The notes under the pieces are model-generated. The model saw nothing but the letters and a program-made list of their open reading frames with translations. It had not been told where the DNA came from and searched no databases. The position numbers and the translations under genes are program-made. Source: JAXMEB01 sp046348545 (GTDB lineage Bacteria > Pseudomonadota > Gammaproteobacteria > Berkiellales > Berkiellaceae). From it: a DNA stretch of 64,000 nucleotides. Location: contig JAXMEB010000003.1 in assembly GCA_046348545.1 (NCBI GenBank), positions 682,001 through 746,000 on the forward strand. Reading direction: 5' to 3'. This document shows positions 33,575-43,029 of this stretch, piece after piece. Position 1 is the first letter of the stretch. Each line of letters starts with the position of its first letter.

Positions 33575-34971
33575 GCCCATTGGTATGGAGCATTGCTGGA
33601 TGGGATGATCAAGTATTAAGAGGATCTTTAGCAGATATCCAAACATTTAAAGCATTTCGGGTATCCTATCGAAGTATAATATGTAGTTTAACTTTACAAG
33701 ATACAAATTTATATCGTTGGGGAGAGCCTATTGGGAGTGATGCTCTTGAATCGCAATTGCTGCAGGCTTATCAAATAGCGAGGCCAAGCTGGGTCAAAAT
33801 TGGATTGCTGCTTGATATTAATACTATACAATTGTTAGCTTCTTTTTTTAAAAAACATCCGATACCCATTGTACTCGATCCCATCCTAGGCCCTAGTTTT
33901 GGTCAAACTATTTACACGGGCTCGATGAAGCAGGCACTGATCTGTGATTTACTCCCGCTAGTGACTGTGTTGACTCCGAATTTGCAAGAAGCCAAATGGT
34001 TGACAGACTCTACTGATCGGTATGGGCCAGCCCTGCTTGATATGGGGCCGAAATCGGTTGTCGTGAAAAGTGTTGAGAAGAATAAAAGAGTTTATGATGT
34101 CTGTTATGAAAAAAATAAAAAATTAATTTGGATTGGATCTAATTATCTTAAATTAGACCGCCCAGTGCCTGGAACAGGGTGTCGTTTTTCAGCAGCCTTG
34201 ACAGCAATGTTAGCCAAAAATAAATCGATAACCCAGTCGATGTTGAGTGCTAAACGATGGGTTATACGAGATTTTAGTCAAACCAAACAGCCCTTTCCTC
34301 ATTGCGGACTATTAGAAAATGAATCATTTCTACAATTGAACAAACCGTTAGGATTGTATGCCATCGTTTCTACATTGAAAGAAATTGAATTACTTTCAAA
34401 GTTGGGTGTTACAACATTTCAATTGCGTATAAAAGATGAAAATCTTTATGTGATCAGTAATGAAATTCGAGAAAGCGTGCTATTTTGCAAGGAACAAAAT
34501 TTGACTCTATTTGTGAATGACTATTGGGAACTGGCGATAGAGCATCATGCAAGCGGCGTGCATGTGGGGCAGGATGATCTCATGGCTTGTGATTTGAAAG
34601 CATTGCGAGCAGCGGGTTTACGATTGGGTGTCAGTACGCATTCTCAAGTAGAGTTGGCAACAGCTCTACGCGTGAGACCATCCTACATTGCGCTGGGTCC
34701 AATTTTTAAAACAAATTCCAAACAGATGCCTTATTCACCGCAGGGGTTAGCACGGCTTAAGCAGTGGAAACGTTGGATTCAACAACCCTTGGTTGCCATC
34801 GGAGGCATTAATGAGCGTAATTTTATGAGTGTTTTATGCTGCAAACCAGATGGCATTGCTATGATTTCAGGTTTAAAAGTGGAACCGCATGTGATTCGTT
34901 ATTATATTCAAGCGATTGAGAGGGAAAGAATATGCAACGCTATGCCTCGCATGTCAATTTGCCAGAAATAG
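33571..34971 (+). CDS. thiDE: Bifunctional ThiD-ThiE (HMP-P kinase/thiamine-phosphate synthase)
   Basis: A two-domain fusion. Numbering from the upstream ATG at 33556, residues 8-235 are a ThiD ribokinase-like domain with VPGTGCRFSAAL (catalytic cysteine 209). Residues 255-460 are a ThiE barrel with FQLRIKDEN, FVNDYWELAIEHHASGVHVGQDD and LGVSTHSQVELATAL. The ThiD N-terminal loop, usually TDPSGGAGIQAD, is degenerate here (WDDQVLRGSLADIQ). I favour the GTG at 33571, which overlaps the thiG stop by four bases; the ATG at 33556 overlaps it by 19. The fusion places two consecutive steps on one chain. Confidence 0.9.
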   Translation: MSPLVWSIAGWDDQVLRGSLADIQTFKAFRVSYRSIICSLTLQDTNLYRWGEPIGSDALESQLLQAYQIARPSWVKIGLLLDINTIQLLASFFKKHPIPIVLDPILGPSFGQTIYTGSMKQALICDLLPLVTVLTPNLQEAKWLTDSTDRYGPALLDMGPKSVVVKSVEKNKRVYDVCYEKNKKLIWIGSNYLKLDRPVPGTGCRFSAALTAMLAKNKSITQSMLSAKRWVIRDFSQTKQPFPHCGLLENESFLQLNKPLGLYAIVSTLKEIELLSKLGVTTFQLRIKDENLYVISNEIRESVLFCKEQNLTLFVNDYWELAIEHHASGVHVGQDDLMACDLKALRAAGLRLGVSTHSQVELATALRVRPSYIALGPIFKTNSKQMPYSPQGLARLKQWKRWIQQPLVAIGGINERNFMSVLCCKPDGIAMISGLKVEPHVIRYYIQAIERERICNAMPRMSICQK

Positions 34972-36017
34972 GTCTAAAGGGGCAGAAGTTATTACAACGC
35001 GCACGTGTTGCGATTGTTGGATGCGGTGGTTTGGGTAATCATGTTGCGCTAAGTTTAGTTTGTCATGGCATTGGACATTTGACGCTGATCGATGGCGATG
35101 GTGTTGAACTCAGTAATTTACCCAGGCAGATGATGTTTGATTTTTCCGATCTGGGTTTAAACAAAGCAAAAATGCTTGCCAGAAAGTTGAGACAAAAATC
35201 CCCTGAAGCTGAAGTTATACCATTGTCATTTTACATCGATCAGCATACGGTTGGCGTATTGAATGAACGGTTTGATTTGATTGTCGATGGCACGGATCAA
35301 TTTAGGGTTAAACAGTTATTGAATGAGCGTGCGATACAAATGAATCGCCCTCTTATTTCCGCAGGATGCCAGCAATGGTCAGGATGGGTGGCATCCTTTT
35401 ACTCCACAGGGCCTTGTCTGACTTGTTTGTTTCCTCAGCAGCATACAAGTCATTCAACAAGATCTTGTTCAGCATTAGGGGTTGTCAGTTTCTTGCCGGC
35501 ATTATTGGGGCATTGGCAAGCTGCCTGTGCAATCCAAATATTGCTAGGACAGGATTTAATCGGAAAAGGATTTTTTTTAGATGCCTTAAGAAACAACTTT
35601 CTGCCTTTTAATTTTGAGTGTAGTAGCCATTGTGAGTGCCATCAAAATCTGGCATCATCAAAATATTTAAAAAATTCAAAAGAGCACAAAATGCCAATAA
35701 GTCACTCTTGCCTGATTACGGTAAAAGAAGTCAATGAGCTATTAGAAAATGGACAGCAACTTCATTTGCTAGATGTCAGGACTGAAAATGAACGAAATGT
35801 GAGTCATATTGGTGGAGTCTGGATTCCACTATCAGAATTGGCAACACGTTTTCATGAGTTAGATACTGATAGTGAATGGATTGTGTATTGCCGTTCTGGA
35901 AATCGGAGTCAGCAAGCGGTGGATTTTTTAGAAGATCAGGGGTTTAAGGCCAAAAACCTTAAAGGCGGCATGCAGGCCTGGCGGCATGAAATTGATCCTC
36001 ACCTTGTTGTTGCGTAA
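34932..36017 (+). CDS. thiF: ThiF/MoeB-type adenylyltransferase fused to rhodanese
   Basis: A 361-residue protein. The E1-like domain (1-245) has VAIVGCGGLGNHVALSL, TLIDGDGVELSNLPRQ, and the zinc-type cysteines CLTCLF and CECH. It is followed by a rhodanese domain (about 262-355) with LLDVRTENERN and the active-site loop YCRSGNRS (Cys320). It adenylates the ThiS C-terminus; the rhodanese probably supplies persulfide sulfur. The ThiF core fits ThiF or MoeB, and the operon argues for ThiS as partner. It overlaps thiDE by 40 bases. Last gene of the operon. Confidence 0.92.
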   Translation: MQRYASHVNLPEIGLKGQKLLQRARVAIVGCGGLGNHVALSLVCHGIGHLTLIDGDGVELSNLPRQMMFDFSDLGLNKAKMLARKLRQKSPEAEVIPLSFYIDQHTVGVLNERFDLIVDGTDQFRVKQLLNERAIQMNRPLISAGCQQWSGWVASFYSTGPCLTCLFPQQHTSHSTRSCSALGVVSFLPALLGHWQAACAIQILLGQDLIGKGFFLDALRNNFLPFNFECSSHCECHQNLASSKYLKNSKEHKMPISHSCLITVKEVNELLENGQQLHLLDVRTENERNVSHIGGVWIPLSELATRFHELDTDSEWIVYCRSGNRSQQAVDFLEDQGFKAKNLKGGMQAWRHEIDPHLVVA

Positions 36018-36118
36018 ATAATATAGCCCAATAACTTATTTATTTTGTTGCACAACATTTTTTGATTGACTTACTAAGTTACACTGCTTTGCTTTTTTAG
36101 TAAAGAGTTTAAATAGCG

Positions 36119-36488
36119 ATGCGTCTCGTCACCTCATACGAATCCTTAACGATATCTGGCGCTTTCTTCGATTTTCATATGCCGACCTTGTTACCTTCCG
36201 TCGCTAGTATTAATAAATGGGCGTATAAAACTACGGTTTATTCAGCCACTGCGGTGGGTGGCGTGGTAAGGTGGTTTGGCTTCGTCATTTGGCGGTGGAT
36301 ATCTCGCCTTTCAAGGGGCTCATTCTCGGTTAGGGCCATTAGAGATTTTTCCCGGTGTAGTGGCTGGCGGCATTGGACTATTCCCGGGGTTTGTCGCAGG
36401 TGCTGTTTCAACAGGTGTAACAGCGCATTTTGGTTTCACGGTTGTTTCAGGCATCGCAGGTTGGTTAACAGCCGATAGTGAAGTATGA
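36119..36488 (+). pseudogene. Frameshifted glycine-rich small membrane protein
   Basis: The first frame (from an ATG at 36119, or MPTLLPSV at 36179) reads SINKWAYKTTVYSATAVGGV. An extra A near 36269 then breaks it. Removing that base gives VVGGLASSFGGGYLAFQGAH and a glycine-rich hydrophobic tail (VVAGGIGLFPGFVAGAVSTG, ending WLTADSEV) in the next frame. The joined protein would have about 105-124 residues with two or three membrane segments of glycine-zipper type. A single-base indel (mutation, sequencing error or a programmed shift) explains the pattern. Family unknown. Confidence 0.5.
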
Positions 36489-36493
36489 TTTTG

Positions 36494-37672
36494 CTAAACG
36501 ATATGCACAACACGACCAGGCAAACTTAATCCTTTAAATGGGCTATTGTGGCCCTTGCTCAAAAAGGTCTCGCCGCTGACTAACCACTCTGCATTTGGAT
36601 CGAGAATGATGACTTGTTTGGAAGCAGGTAGATTAAGTGCTTTTTGAGGTCCTGTGGATAGGGCGTGTATTAAAGTTTTAAGGCTTAAAGTCTTTCGATT
36701 AACCAGATGCAATCCCAATGATAGCAATGTGTCAAATCCTGACATGCCAGGTGTGCTCTCACTAAAAGGAGCAGATTTGTGTTCAGAGGTTAATGGAACA
36801 TGGTAAGACGCGATCGCATCAATGGTGCCTTCTTCTAGACCTTTGATGAGAGCCCGTTTATCGGTTTCGCTTCGAAGCGGGGGATAAACATGGCAATGCG
36901 GATTGAAATCAGCGCAATCGATCTCCGTGAGATGTAGGTGCGACATAATCGTATCTGCCGTAATGGGTAAACCATTTTTCTTGCCATCAGCAATGAGTTC
37001 TACTGAACGCGCACAAGTGATACCACTAAAATGAGCATTCACCCCTGTATCCTCGATCAAGAGCAGATGTTGGGCTATTGAAATCGTTTCTGCTAGCGCA
37101 GGAATGCCTTTTAGTCCTGTGCGATCGCTGATTTGGCCTTCGTGAATAAATCCGCCTTCGCTGAGTGAAACCTCAAAAGGCTCAATCAGGATTTTAAAGT
37201 TAAAGCTTGCAGCATATCGATAGAAATTTCGTAACGTGTTTAGATCTTTGACTGGACGTCTCCCCATCGAAAAACCAATACAGCCAGATTCAGCCAGTGC
37301 ATTCAAATCGCTTAAAGTTTCACCATCCAGCATATGGCTTAAAGGACCTACCTTGTATACTTGGGTGCTACCGTTCACAGAGGGTAATTGTATGTTGGGC
37401 GGTATAACGACTTGGGTGATGCCTCTTTGAAAAGCAGCGTTCAATTCTTGTTCAATCGCTTTGACTGGAAAAAGTTGATTAGGGGGAGAGAGATAGGCAT
37501 GCAAGTCGGTGATGCCAGGTAATATCCAGCATCCTGCTGCATTGATGATTTCCCCTGCCCCTGACCGATCAGTGGAGATTGCGATCGCTTCATCCTCAAC
37601 GCTCACATTAGTTTTTTGGTCCCAGGCAATATTAGGAAGAAAAGCATGACCTGATTGAATAATAGTTTTCAT
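36494..37672 (-). CDS. pyrC': Dihydroorotase-like protein PyrC', probably inactive
   Basis: A 392-residue amidohydrolase-fold protein directly after pyrB. The dihydroorotase metal ligands are eroded. The DxHxH motif is DLHAY (56-60), lacking the second histidine. The following arginine is gone (SPPN in place of REPG). The late IATDHAPH motif is IASYHVPL (287-294), lacking the catalytic aspartate. In Pseudomonas such a PyrC' has no activity but is needed to assemble aspartate transcarbamoylase, and the same pyrB-pyrC' order holds here. A true dihydroorotase must be elsewhere. The ATG shares a base with the pyrB stop. Confidence 0.88.
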   Translation of the reverse strand: MKTIIQSGHAFLPNIAWDQKTNVSVEDEAIAISTDRSGAGEIINAAGCWILPGITDLHAYLSPPNQLFPVKAIEQELNAAFQRGITQVVIPPNIQLPSVNGSTQVYKVGPLSHMLDGETLSDLNALAESGCIGFSMGRRPVKDLNTLRNFYRYAASFNFKILIEPFEVSLSEGGFIHEGQISDRTGLKGIPALAETISIAQHLLLIEDTGVNAHFSGITCARSVELIADGKKNGLPITADTIMSHLHLTEIDCADFNPHCHVYPPLRSETDKRALIKGLEEGTIDAIASYHVPLTSEHKSAPFSESTPGMSGFDTLLSLGLHLVNRKTLSLKTLIHALSTGPQKALNLPASKQVIILDPNAEWLVSGETFLSKGHNSPFKGLSLPGRVVHIV

Positions 37673-38616
37673 TAATGCGCTCGATGATTTTCAGCAAGGA
37701 TAGACAAAACGCTCATGCGGACTGCAATACCATTTTTGACTTGGTCAAGAATGACAGCCTGAGGCCCATCTGCAATTTCAGATTGAATTTCAATGCCTCT
37801 ATTGATAGGGCCTGGGTGGATGACTAAGGCATTGGGATTCGCATACTGAAGTGTTTCTTCAGTTAATCCATAATGCTGATAGTAACGATGTCCAGAGGGA
37901 ATCAGACCTTTTTGCTGTCTTTCAAGCTGTAATCTTAACATGATAATCACATCAACATCCTCCAGGCCCTTTTTCATGTCTGTTTCAACTTGTACGCCAA
38001 GACACTTTCCATCAGAAGGGAGCAGCGTCCTCGGACCAATGATACGGATGGAGCGAGCTCTCATCTGATGAAGCATATGAATCTGTGACCGAGCCACCCT
38101 AGAATGGAGTACGTCTCCTATTATGGCAACAGAAAGCTCAGAAATAGCACCTTTGTGCTTTTGAATGGTAAATGCATCGAGGAGCGCTTGTGTTGGATGT
38201 GCATGGCAACCATCTCCAGCATTAATCACGCCAACATGCGATTTCACATGTTTGGCAACAAAAGCAGCGGCACCTTCGCTCGGGTGTCTTAGTACAAATA
38301 ATTCACATTGCATGGCTTCTAGGTTACGAATGGTGTCTAGTAAACTCTCACCTTTTTTTGTAGAAGAGGCTTGGATATTAAGATTCAACACATTAGCATT
38401 CAAACGCTTGGCAGCCAGTTCAAAGGTTGAGCGCGTACGCGTTGATGGCTCGTAAAAAATATTTGCAAGTGTTAACCCTGCTAAGGTGTTCATTTGTTTC
38501 AATTGTTGAGTGATCGGATCGAAGCATGCCTCTGCTCGGGTTAAAATATCAGTGATGAATTCACGAGAAAGATGCTCTAAATCTAATAGATGTAATAAAG
38601 GTTTTGAATTATTCAT
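37672..38616 (-). CDS. pyrB: Aspartate carbamoyltransferase catalytic subunit PyrB
   Basis: A 314-residue enzyme for the second step of pyrimidine synthesis. FYEPSTRTRSTFELAAKRL is the carbamoyl-phosphate site. LFVLRHPSEGAA, INAGDGCHAHPTQALLDAFT and HPGPINRGIEI follow, all family hallmarks. The N-terminal HLLDLEHLSREFITDIL fits the pseudomonad class. No pyrI regulatory gene is adjacent; pyrC' takes the partner position. It overlaps ruvX by 8 bases. Confidence 0.97.
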   Translation of the reverse strand: MNNSKPLLHLLDLEHLSREFITDILTRAEACFDPITQQLKQMNTLAGLTLANIFYEPSTRTRSTFELAAKRLNANVLNLNIQASSTKKGESLLDTIRNLEAMQCELFVLRHPSEGAAAFVAKHVKSHVGVINAGDGCHAHPTQALLDAFTIQKHKGAISELSVAIIGDVLHSRVARSQIHMLHQMRARSIRIIGPRTLLPSDGKCLGVQVETDMKKGLEDVDVIIMLRLQLERQQKGLIPSGHRYYQHYGLTEETLQYANPNALVIHPGPINRGIEIQSEIADGPQAVILDQVKNGIAVRMSVLSILAENHRAH

Positions 38617-39028
38617 GTGTGTTTAGCCAAGATTCTAAAATGATGGTTGCGGCCATCGCATCTAGTGGAACTTTATTAGGTTTTATCCCACGCTCCCGCA
38701 TGATAGCTTTAGCGGCAAAACTTGAGAGATGCTCATCAATGGTATCAACAGGTATATTAAATTTTGATTTAAGCATTTCAATAAAAGAAAGCGCCGCTTG
38801 ATAAGTGCTTTGATCGTTAAACGCCTCATTATAAGGCAAGCCAACCACTAGTCTATCAGGTTGCCATTCCTTAATTAAGGCCTCAATTCGTTGCCAGGGA
38901 GTCGCTCCTTCTTCGTCGGTTTGAAGCGTGAGGAGCGGCTGGGCGGTTCGAGTAACCCGTTGGCCTATTGAAACGCCAATGCGACGAGTACCAAAATCAA
39001 AGCCTAGGACAGTTTTAAATTGAGGCAT
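38609..39028 (-). CDS. ruvX: RuvX/YqgF Holliday-junction resolvase-like nuclease
   Basis: A 139-residue RNase H-fold protein. VLGFDFGTRRIGVSIGQ carries the first catalytic aspartate. LVVGLPYN, IPVDTIDEHLSS and the final LDAMAATIILESWL (last aspartate) follow. YqgF is thought to process 16S rRNA ends or junctions. The ATG at 39028 is preferred to the one at 39034. It follows yqgE, the usual order. Confidence 0.93.
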   Translation of the reverse strand: MPQFKTVLGFDFGTRRIGVSIGQRVTRTAQPLLTLQTDEEGATPWQRIEALIKEWQPDRLVVGLPYNEAFNDQSTYQAALSFIEMLKSKFNIPVDTIDEHLSSFAAKAIMRERGIKPNKVPLDAMAATIILESWLNTHE

Positions 39029-39042
39029 GATCAATCAGTGAT

Positions 39043-39609
39043 TTAGGCATGGCCAACTTCTTTAGTCATAAAGTCAATTTCAACCCCAAGCATGGCCGCA
39101 GCTGCCCGCCAACGCTGTTCACATGGGATCTCAAAGATAATTTCTGGTGATAATGGTGCGCACAGCCATGCGTTTTCCTGAAATTCGATCTCCAATTGGC
39201 CAGCACTCCAGCCAGCATAACCTAATGCAATCAGGTGATCTGTAGGACCATCGTTATGTGCAATTGAAGCTAAGATGTCTTTTGAGGTCGTAATGCTAAG
39301 TTGATCATTCAGTTTTAATGAAGATTGCCATTTTTGAAGTGTAGGTCGATGTAAAACAAACCCTCTGTCTTGCTGTATAGGCCCTCCAGCCAATACGGGG
39401 AGATGAGCAATACGTTCACTGCTGGCTTCAATGGATAAATTTTTCAATACGTCTCCAAGCTCTACTTTTAAAGGGAGGTTGATAATAATACCCATCGCCC
39501 CTTCTGGGGTGTGCTCGCAAATGTAAATGACAGACCTGTAAAAGTTGACATCCGCCATACTGGGCATGGCGATCAGGAAATGGTTTCTTAAAGATGTGTA
39601 TACACCCAT
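39043..39609 (-). CDS. yqgE: UPF0301/YqgE family protein
   Basis: A 188-residue YqgE/AlgH protein. The start LRNHFLIAMPSMADVNFYRS is highly conserved, and YICEHTPEGAMGIIINLPL and ALGYAGWSAGQLE follow. Function is unknown; the gene precedes ruvX in most gammaproteobacteria. An AGGTAG ribosome-binding site precedes the ATG at 39607-39609. Confidence 0.94.
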   Translation of the reverse strand: MGVYTSLRNHFLIAMPSMADVNFYRSVIYICEHTPEGAMGIIINLPLKVELGDVLKNLSIEASSERIAHLPVLAGGPIQQDRGFVLHRPTLQKWQSSLKLNDQLSITTSKDILASIAHNDGPTDHLIALGYAGWSAGQLEIEFQENAWLCAPLSPEIIFEIPCEQRWRAAAAMLGVEIDFMTKEVGHA

Positions 39610-39678
39610 AGTAATCTACCTGATTTTAAATCCTATTAGTTGATTTTACTACTTTCTGACCTCCAGGCCTAGTGGGCT

Positions 39679-40293
39679 CTAGCCAGCGGTGCTGAGTTGA
39701 CCTCTAAACTGCCAAGTGCGAATTATTTCTAGTACATCAAGATCTTGCAAATTATCAGGCAAAGGCTCAAAGGGAGCTGCCATTTTCACAATTTGAATCG
39801 CAGCCTCATCAAGTAGGACGACTCCTGAAGACTGTCTTAAGGTAATTTCACGAACTGACCCATCTTTATTAATCGCAACCAGCAGCCTAAGCTGACCTCG
39901 AATATCTCTTTTTAAGGCTTCAGGCGGGTAGTTCGAATTGCCAATTTGCTCAATATAGGATTGCCACCTGGTTAAGTAATCAGCCTCAGTTGCGGTGTGA
40001 AAAGCTTCTGATATCGTTCTAATTTTTAATTTGGGTTTTACATCTAATTCCTGTTTAATTGCGTCAGAAAGTTTAGTTAGTTTTGAAGCCGGGCTGAGTG
40101 ATTCAGTTTGAGATACTTGCTGAGGGACAGAGGCGAGAGGAATGAGCGTAATATTGATCTCGTGTGTTTCATTTAGAGGGAGATGCTGGATAGGCCAACT
40201 AATGAAGAAAAATGCATGAAATAAGACGGCGACCAATATAGGCCCTGTTAAGCCTTTAGAAAAAAGCTTTGAGATGTACTCAGAAAATAACAA
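39679..40293 (-). CDS. TonB family protein
   Basis: A 204-residue protein with a single N-terminal transmembrane segment (about 17-35, PILVAVLFHAFFFISW), a proline-poor periplasmic linker and a C-terminal TonB fold (about 110-200: YPPEALKRDIRGQLRLLVAI...IKVAAPFEPLP-like). It would couple proton motive force to an outer-membrane receptor or serve another envelope role. No exbB/exbD is nearby. Upstream of yqgE on the same strand. Confidence 0.85.
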   Translation of the reverse strand: MLFSEYISKLFSKGLTGPILVAVLFHAFFFISWPIQHLPLNETHEINITLIPLASVPQQVSQTESLSPASKLTKLSDAIKQELDVKPKLKIRTISEAFHTATEADYLTRWQSYIEQIGNSNYPPEALKRDIRGQLRLLVAINKDGSVREITLRQSSGVVLLDEAAIQIVKMAAPFEPLPDNLQDLDVLEIIRTWQFRGQLSTAG

Positions 40294-40421
40294 TGTTTAA
40301 ACATATGATCAGTGCTGAACTTAACTTTAGTCTAGCGTTCTTCTACCAAAATGTACACGTAGAAATCACCTGCTAAAATTGAGTTAAGGCTCTTAGTGTT
40401 TTCGTAGAATAATTGTAAGGT

Positions 40422-40982
40422 ATGACCGATATTGATCCTTTTGATACGTTATGGGTCTTGCAGTCAGAGTACGCTAAATGGATAGCTGACCATGCAGAGA
40501 TTCAAAGCAATCTTTATAGCTGGAACGGCATCATTGTTATATCGGCGGACGAGGAGTGGGCTATTGCGCTTTCTGATATCAATGAGATAGTGATGACGCC
40601 TAAGCTAACGCCGGTTCCTAATGTTAAACCCTGGCTGAAAGGTATCTTTAATTTACGAGGTGCGTTGCTTGCTGTCACCGATCTTGCAGAATTATTAACA
40701 GGAAAAACAACGAGTATTCGTCATCATAGTAGAGTGTTAGCGCGACGATATGAAGATGAGTGGGTCGGTATTCTCGTGGATGGCATCGTTAGCTCTATTA
40801 TCGTACCAAAAACAGAATTAAAGATAGTTGATAAAAATACAATTCAAGCTGGATTCAGGCCATTTGTTGAAGAAATGATCACAGTCAGAGAAAAAAGAGT
40901 CCCTATCTTAAGTTTAGCGAAATTAGTAGATGACGCTTCATTTAGAAGGGTATCCTCGATTGAAACAGGATTGATAGGGTGA
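40422..40982 (+). CDS. pilI: PilI-like CheW-domain scaffold protein
   Basis: A 186-residue CheW-fold protein. WAIALSDINEIVMTPKLTPVP, then WLKGIFNLRGALLAVTDLAELL and LVDGIVSSIIVP, are the CheW signature of the pilus chemosensory family. It links the receptor PilJ to the kinase ChpA. First gene of a four-gene operon; a TAAGGT site precedes the ATG. Confidence 0.92.
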   Translation: MTDIDPFDTLWVLQSEYAKWIADHAEIQSNLYSWNGIIVISADEEWAIALSDINEIVMTPKLTPVPNVKPWLKGIFNLRGALLAVTDLAELLTGKTTSIRHHSRVLARRYEDEWVGILVDGIVSSIIVPKTELKIVDKNTIQAGFRPFVEEMITVREKRVPILSLAKLVDDASFRRVSSIETGLIG

Positions 40983-43027
40983 ACATGGAGTTTGAAAAGC
41001 TACAGCTAAAACCAACTAGCTTCAAGAAAGATATGGCAATTATTGGATTTTTGTTGGCACTTAGCATTTTGCTAATGTTTGCAAATTTCTGGTATTTAAG
41101 TGTTCACGATAGAAATGATAAAAATTACGTGGCAATTGCGGGTGAGCTCCGTATATTGTCGCAGAGTATCGCGAAAAATGCCTCGAATGCGACTGATGGT
41201 GTAAGAGAAGCGTTTGTTTCATTAAAGATACAACGAGACTCCTTTGCAAACGCGATTACTCGACTTAAAGAGGGAGATGCAAATATAAAAATGCCTGTAA
41301 CACCTGAGGGTGTTAGGTTAAGCAAACTAATACATTTAGAAGAAACCTGGGCTCCTATTAAGCAAAAGGTCGATGCCATATTGCTGAGGGAGGAATCTTT
41401 GCTATTTTTGTATCAAACAATCAAAGAGCTGAGTAAAACAGTTTCACAACTACAAAGTTCATATGAAGAAGTCGCACAAATCCTCGTTGAAAATAAAGCG
41501 CCTTCAGATCAGGTTGCACTTGCAATGAAACAAGGCTTAATAGCAGAAAGGATTATTGGTAACATTAATAAGATCCTCCAGTCAGGTAGTGACACAAAGG
41601 AAGCAACGCTTAGATTCGCGGATGACGCTAAACAGTTTGACAATGTGTTGCAAGGTATGCGTCGAGGAAACTCCCAGCTCAATATCACCAAAGTGACTGA
41701 TGTTGAAGCGAGGGCCATTCTTGATAACACCGCAGCGCTTTTCGCTAGTATGAATAAGAAAATTCAAGAAATACTCGAGAAATCCAATGAGCTCTCGCAT
41801 GTCAATCAATCATCTTATGAAATATTTATTGCTAGTCAAAATCTGCTGAGACAGGCAACAGAATTAACAGAAGCATATTCCCGAGCATCAGAAATTAGGT
41901 TTATTGGTGAACCCTCAGGGTACCTCATTGGTGTCATCTGCAGCATGCTGTTTGTATGGTTGTCATATCGAGCTTATGCTGATACGAAACAAAGTCTTGC
42001 ACAGACAGCAGCCCAACACAAAGCGAACCGTGCAGCAGTATGGCAACTGCTGGATGAACTGGCCAATCTCGCAGATGGGGACTTGACAGTCCAGGCCACG
42101 GTAGGTGATGACATCACGGGAGCAATCGCAGAATCTGTAAATTACGCCATCAATGCGTTAAGAAAATTGGTATCTACGATTAATGATACCGCCTTATCCG
42201 TATCATCTGCAGCTACAGAGGCCCAAAATACTGCTACTAATCTTGCGGTTGCAGCAGAAGAGCAAGCAAGAGAAATTGTGGGTGTCAGTGCTGCGGTGAA
42301 TGCAATGGCAATTTCTATTGTAAATGTATCATCTAACGCATCTGAATCAACTGAGGTTGCTGAAAGTTCTGTCAATATCGCAAAGAAAGGGGTGTCCGTT
42401 GTTCAGGACACTATTCAGGGAATGGATCGAATTCGAAGTCAAATTCAGGAAACTGCTAAACAAATCAAAAAGCTTGGCGAAAGCTCACAGGAAATTGGAG
42501 ATATTGTTTCACTGATCGATGATATTACCGAGCAAACAAACATTCTTGCTTTGAATGCGGCTATTCAAGCAGCAATGGCTGGGGAAGCAGGGAAAGGATT
42601 TGCAGTCGTTGCTGAAGAAGTCCAACGTTTGGCTGAACGTTCATCAAGTGCTACTAGAAAAATTGAACAACTAGTTAAAGCAATTCAACAAGAAACCAGT
42701 GAAACGGTGAAATCGATGGAGCAAACAACGGTGGAAGTAGTGCAAGGCGCGCATTTAACTCAGGATGCTGGCATTGCGCTTGGGAAAATTGAAAGTGTAT
42801 CTCTCCATCTTGCAAATTTGATCGAAAATATTTCAAAAGCTGCGCAAGAGCAATCTACAACGGCTACGAAGATATCAGGTAACATGAGTGTAATACAAGA
42901 AATCACCACTCAAACGGCTTCAGGCGCGACAGCAACAGCAGGCTCGATTGGAAATTTAGCAGAGCTAGCGAAAGAGTTGAGGGATTCAGTCGCTGGCTTT
43001 AGACTGCCTCAGTCTGACCAGAGTTAA
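40979..43027 (+). CDS. pilJ: PilJ-like methyl-accepting chemotaxis protein of the pilus system
   Basis: A 682-residue receptor. It has a transmembrane helix (about 22-42), a helical periplasmic domain (about 43-300) with PilJ-type features, a second helix (about 310-330) and a HAMP-like linker. The long cytoplasmic coiled coil has the tip DITEQTNILALNAAIQAAMA and GEAGKGFAVVAEEVQRLAER. PilJ senses surface contact through pilin. It starts at a GTG overlapping the pilI stop (GTGA); an ATG follows six bases later. Confidence 0.95.
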   Translation: MNMEFEKLQLKPTSFKKDMAIIGFLLALSILLMFANFWYLSVHDRNDKNYVAIAGELRILSQSIAKNASNATDGVREAFVSLKIQRDSFANAITRLKEGDANIKMPVTPEGVRLSKLIHLEETWAPIKQKVDAILLREESLLFLYQTIKELSKTVSQLQSSYEEVAQILVENKAPSDQVALAMKQGLIAERIIGNINKILQSGSDTKEATLRFADDAKQFDNVLQGMRRGNSQLNITKVTDVEARAILDNTAALFASMNKKIQEILEKSNELSHVNQSSYEIFIASQNLLRQATELTEAYSRASEIRFIGEPSGYLIGVICSMLFVWLSYRAYADTKQSLAQTAAQHKANRAAVWQLLDELANLADGDLTVQATVGDDITGAIAESVNYAINALRKLVSTINDTALSVSSAATEAQNTATNLAVAAEEQAREIVGVSAAVNAMAISIVNVSSNASESTEVAESSVNIAKKGVSVVQDTIQGMDRIRSQIQETAKQIKKLGESSQEIGDIVSLIDDITEQTNILALNAAIQAAMAGEAGKGFAVVAEEVQRLAERSSSATRKIEQLVKAIQQETSETVKSMEQTTVEVVQGAHLTQDAGIALGKIESVSLHLANLIENISKAAQEQSTTATKISGNMSVIQEITTQTASGATATAGSIGNLAELAKELRDSVAGFRLPQSDQS

Positions 43028-43029
43028 GT

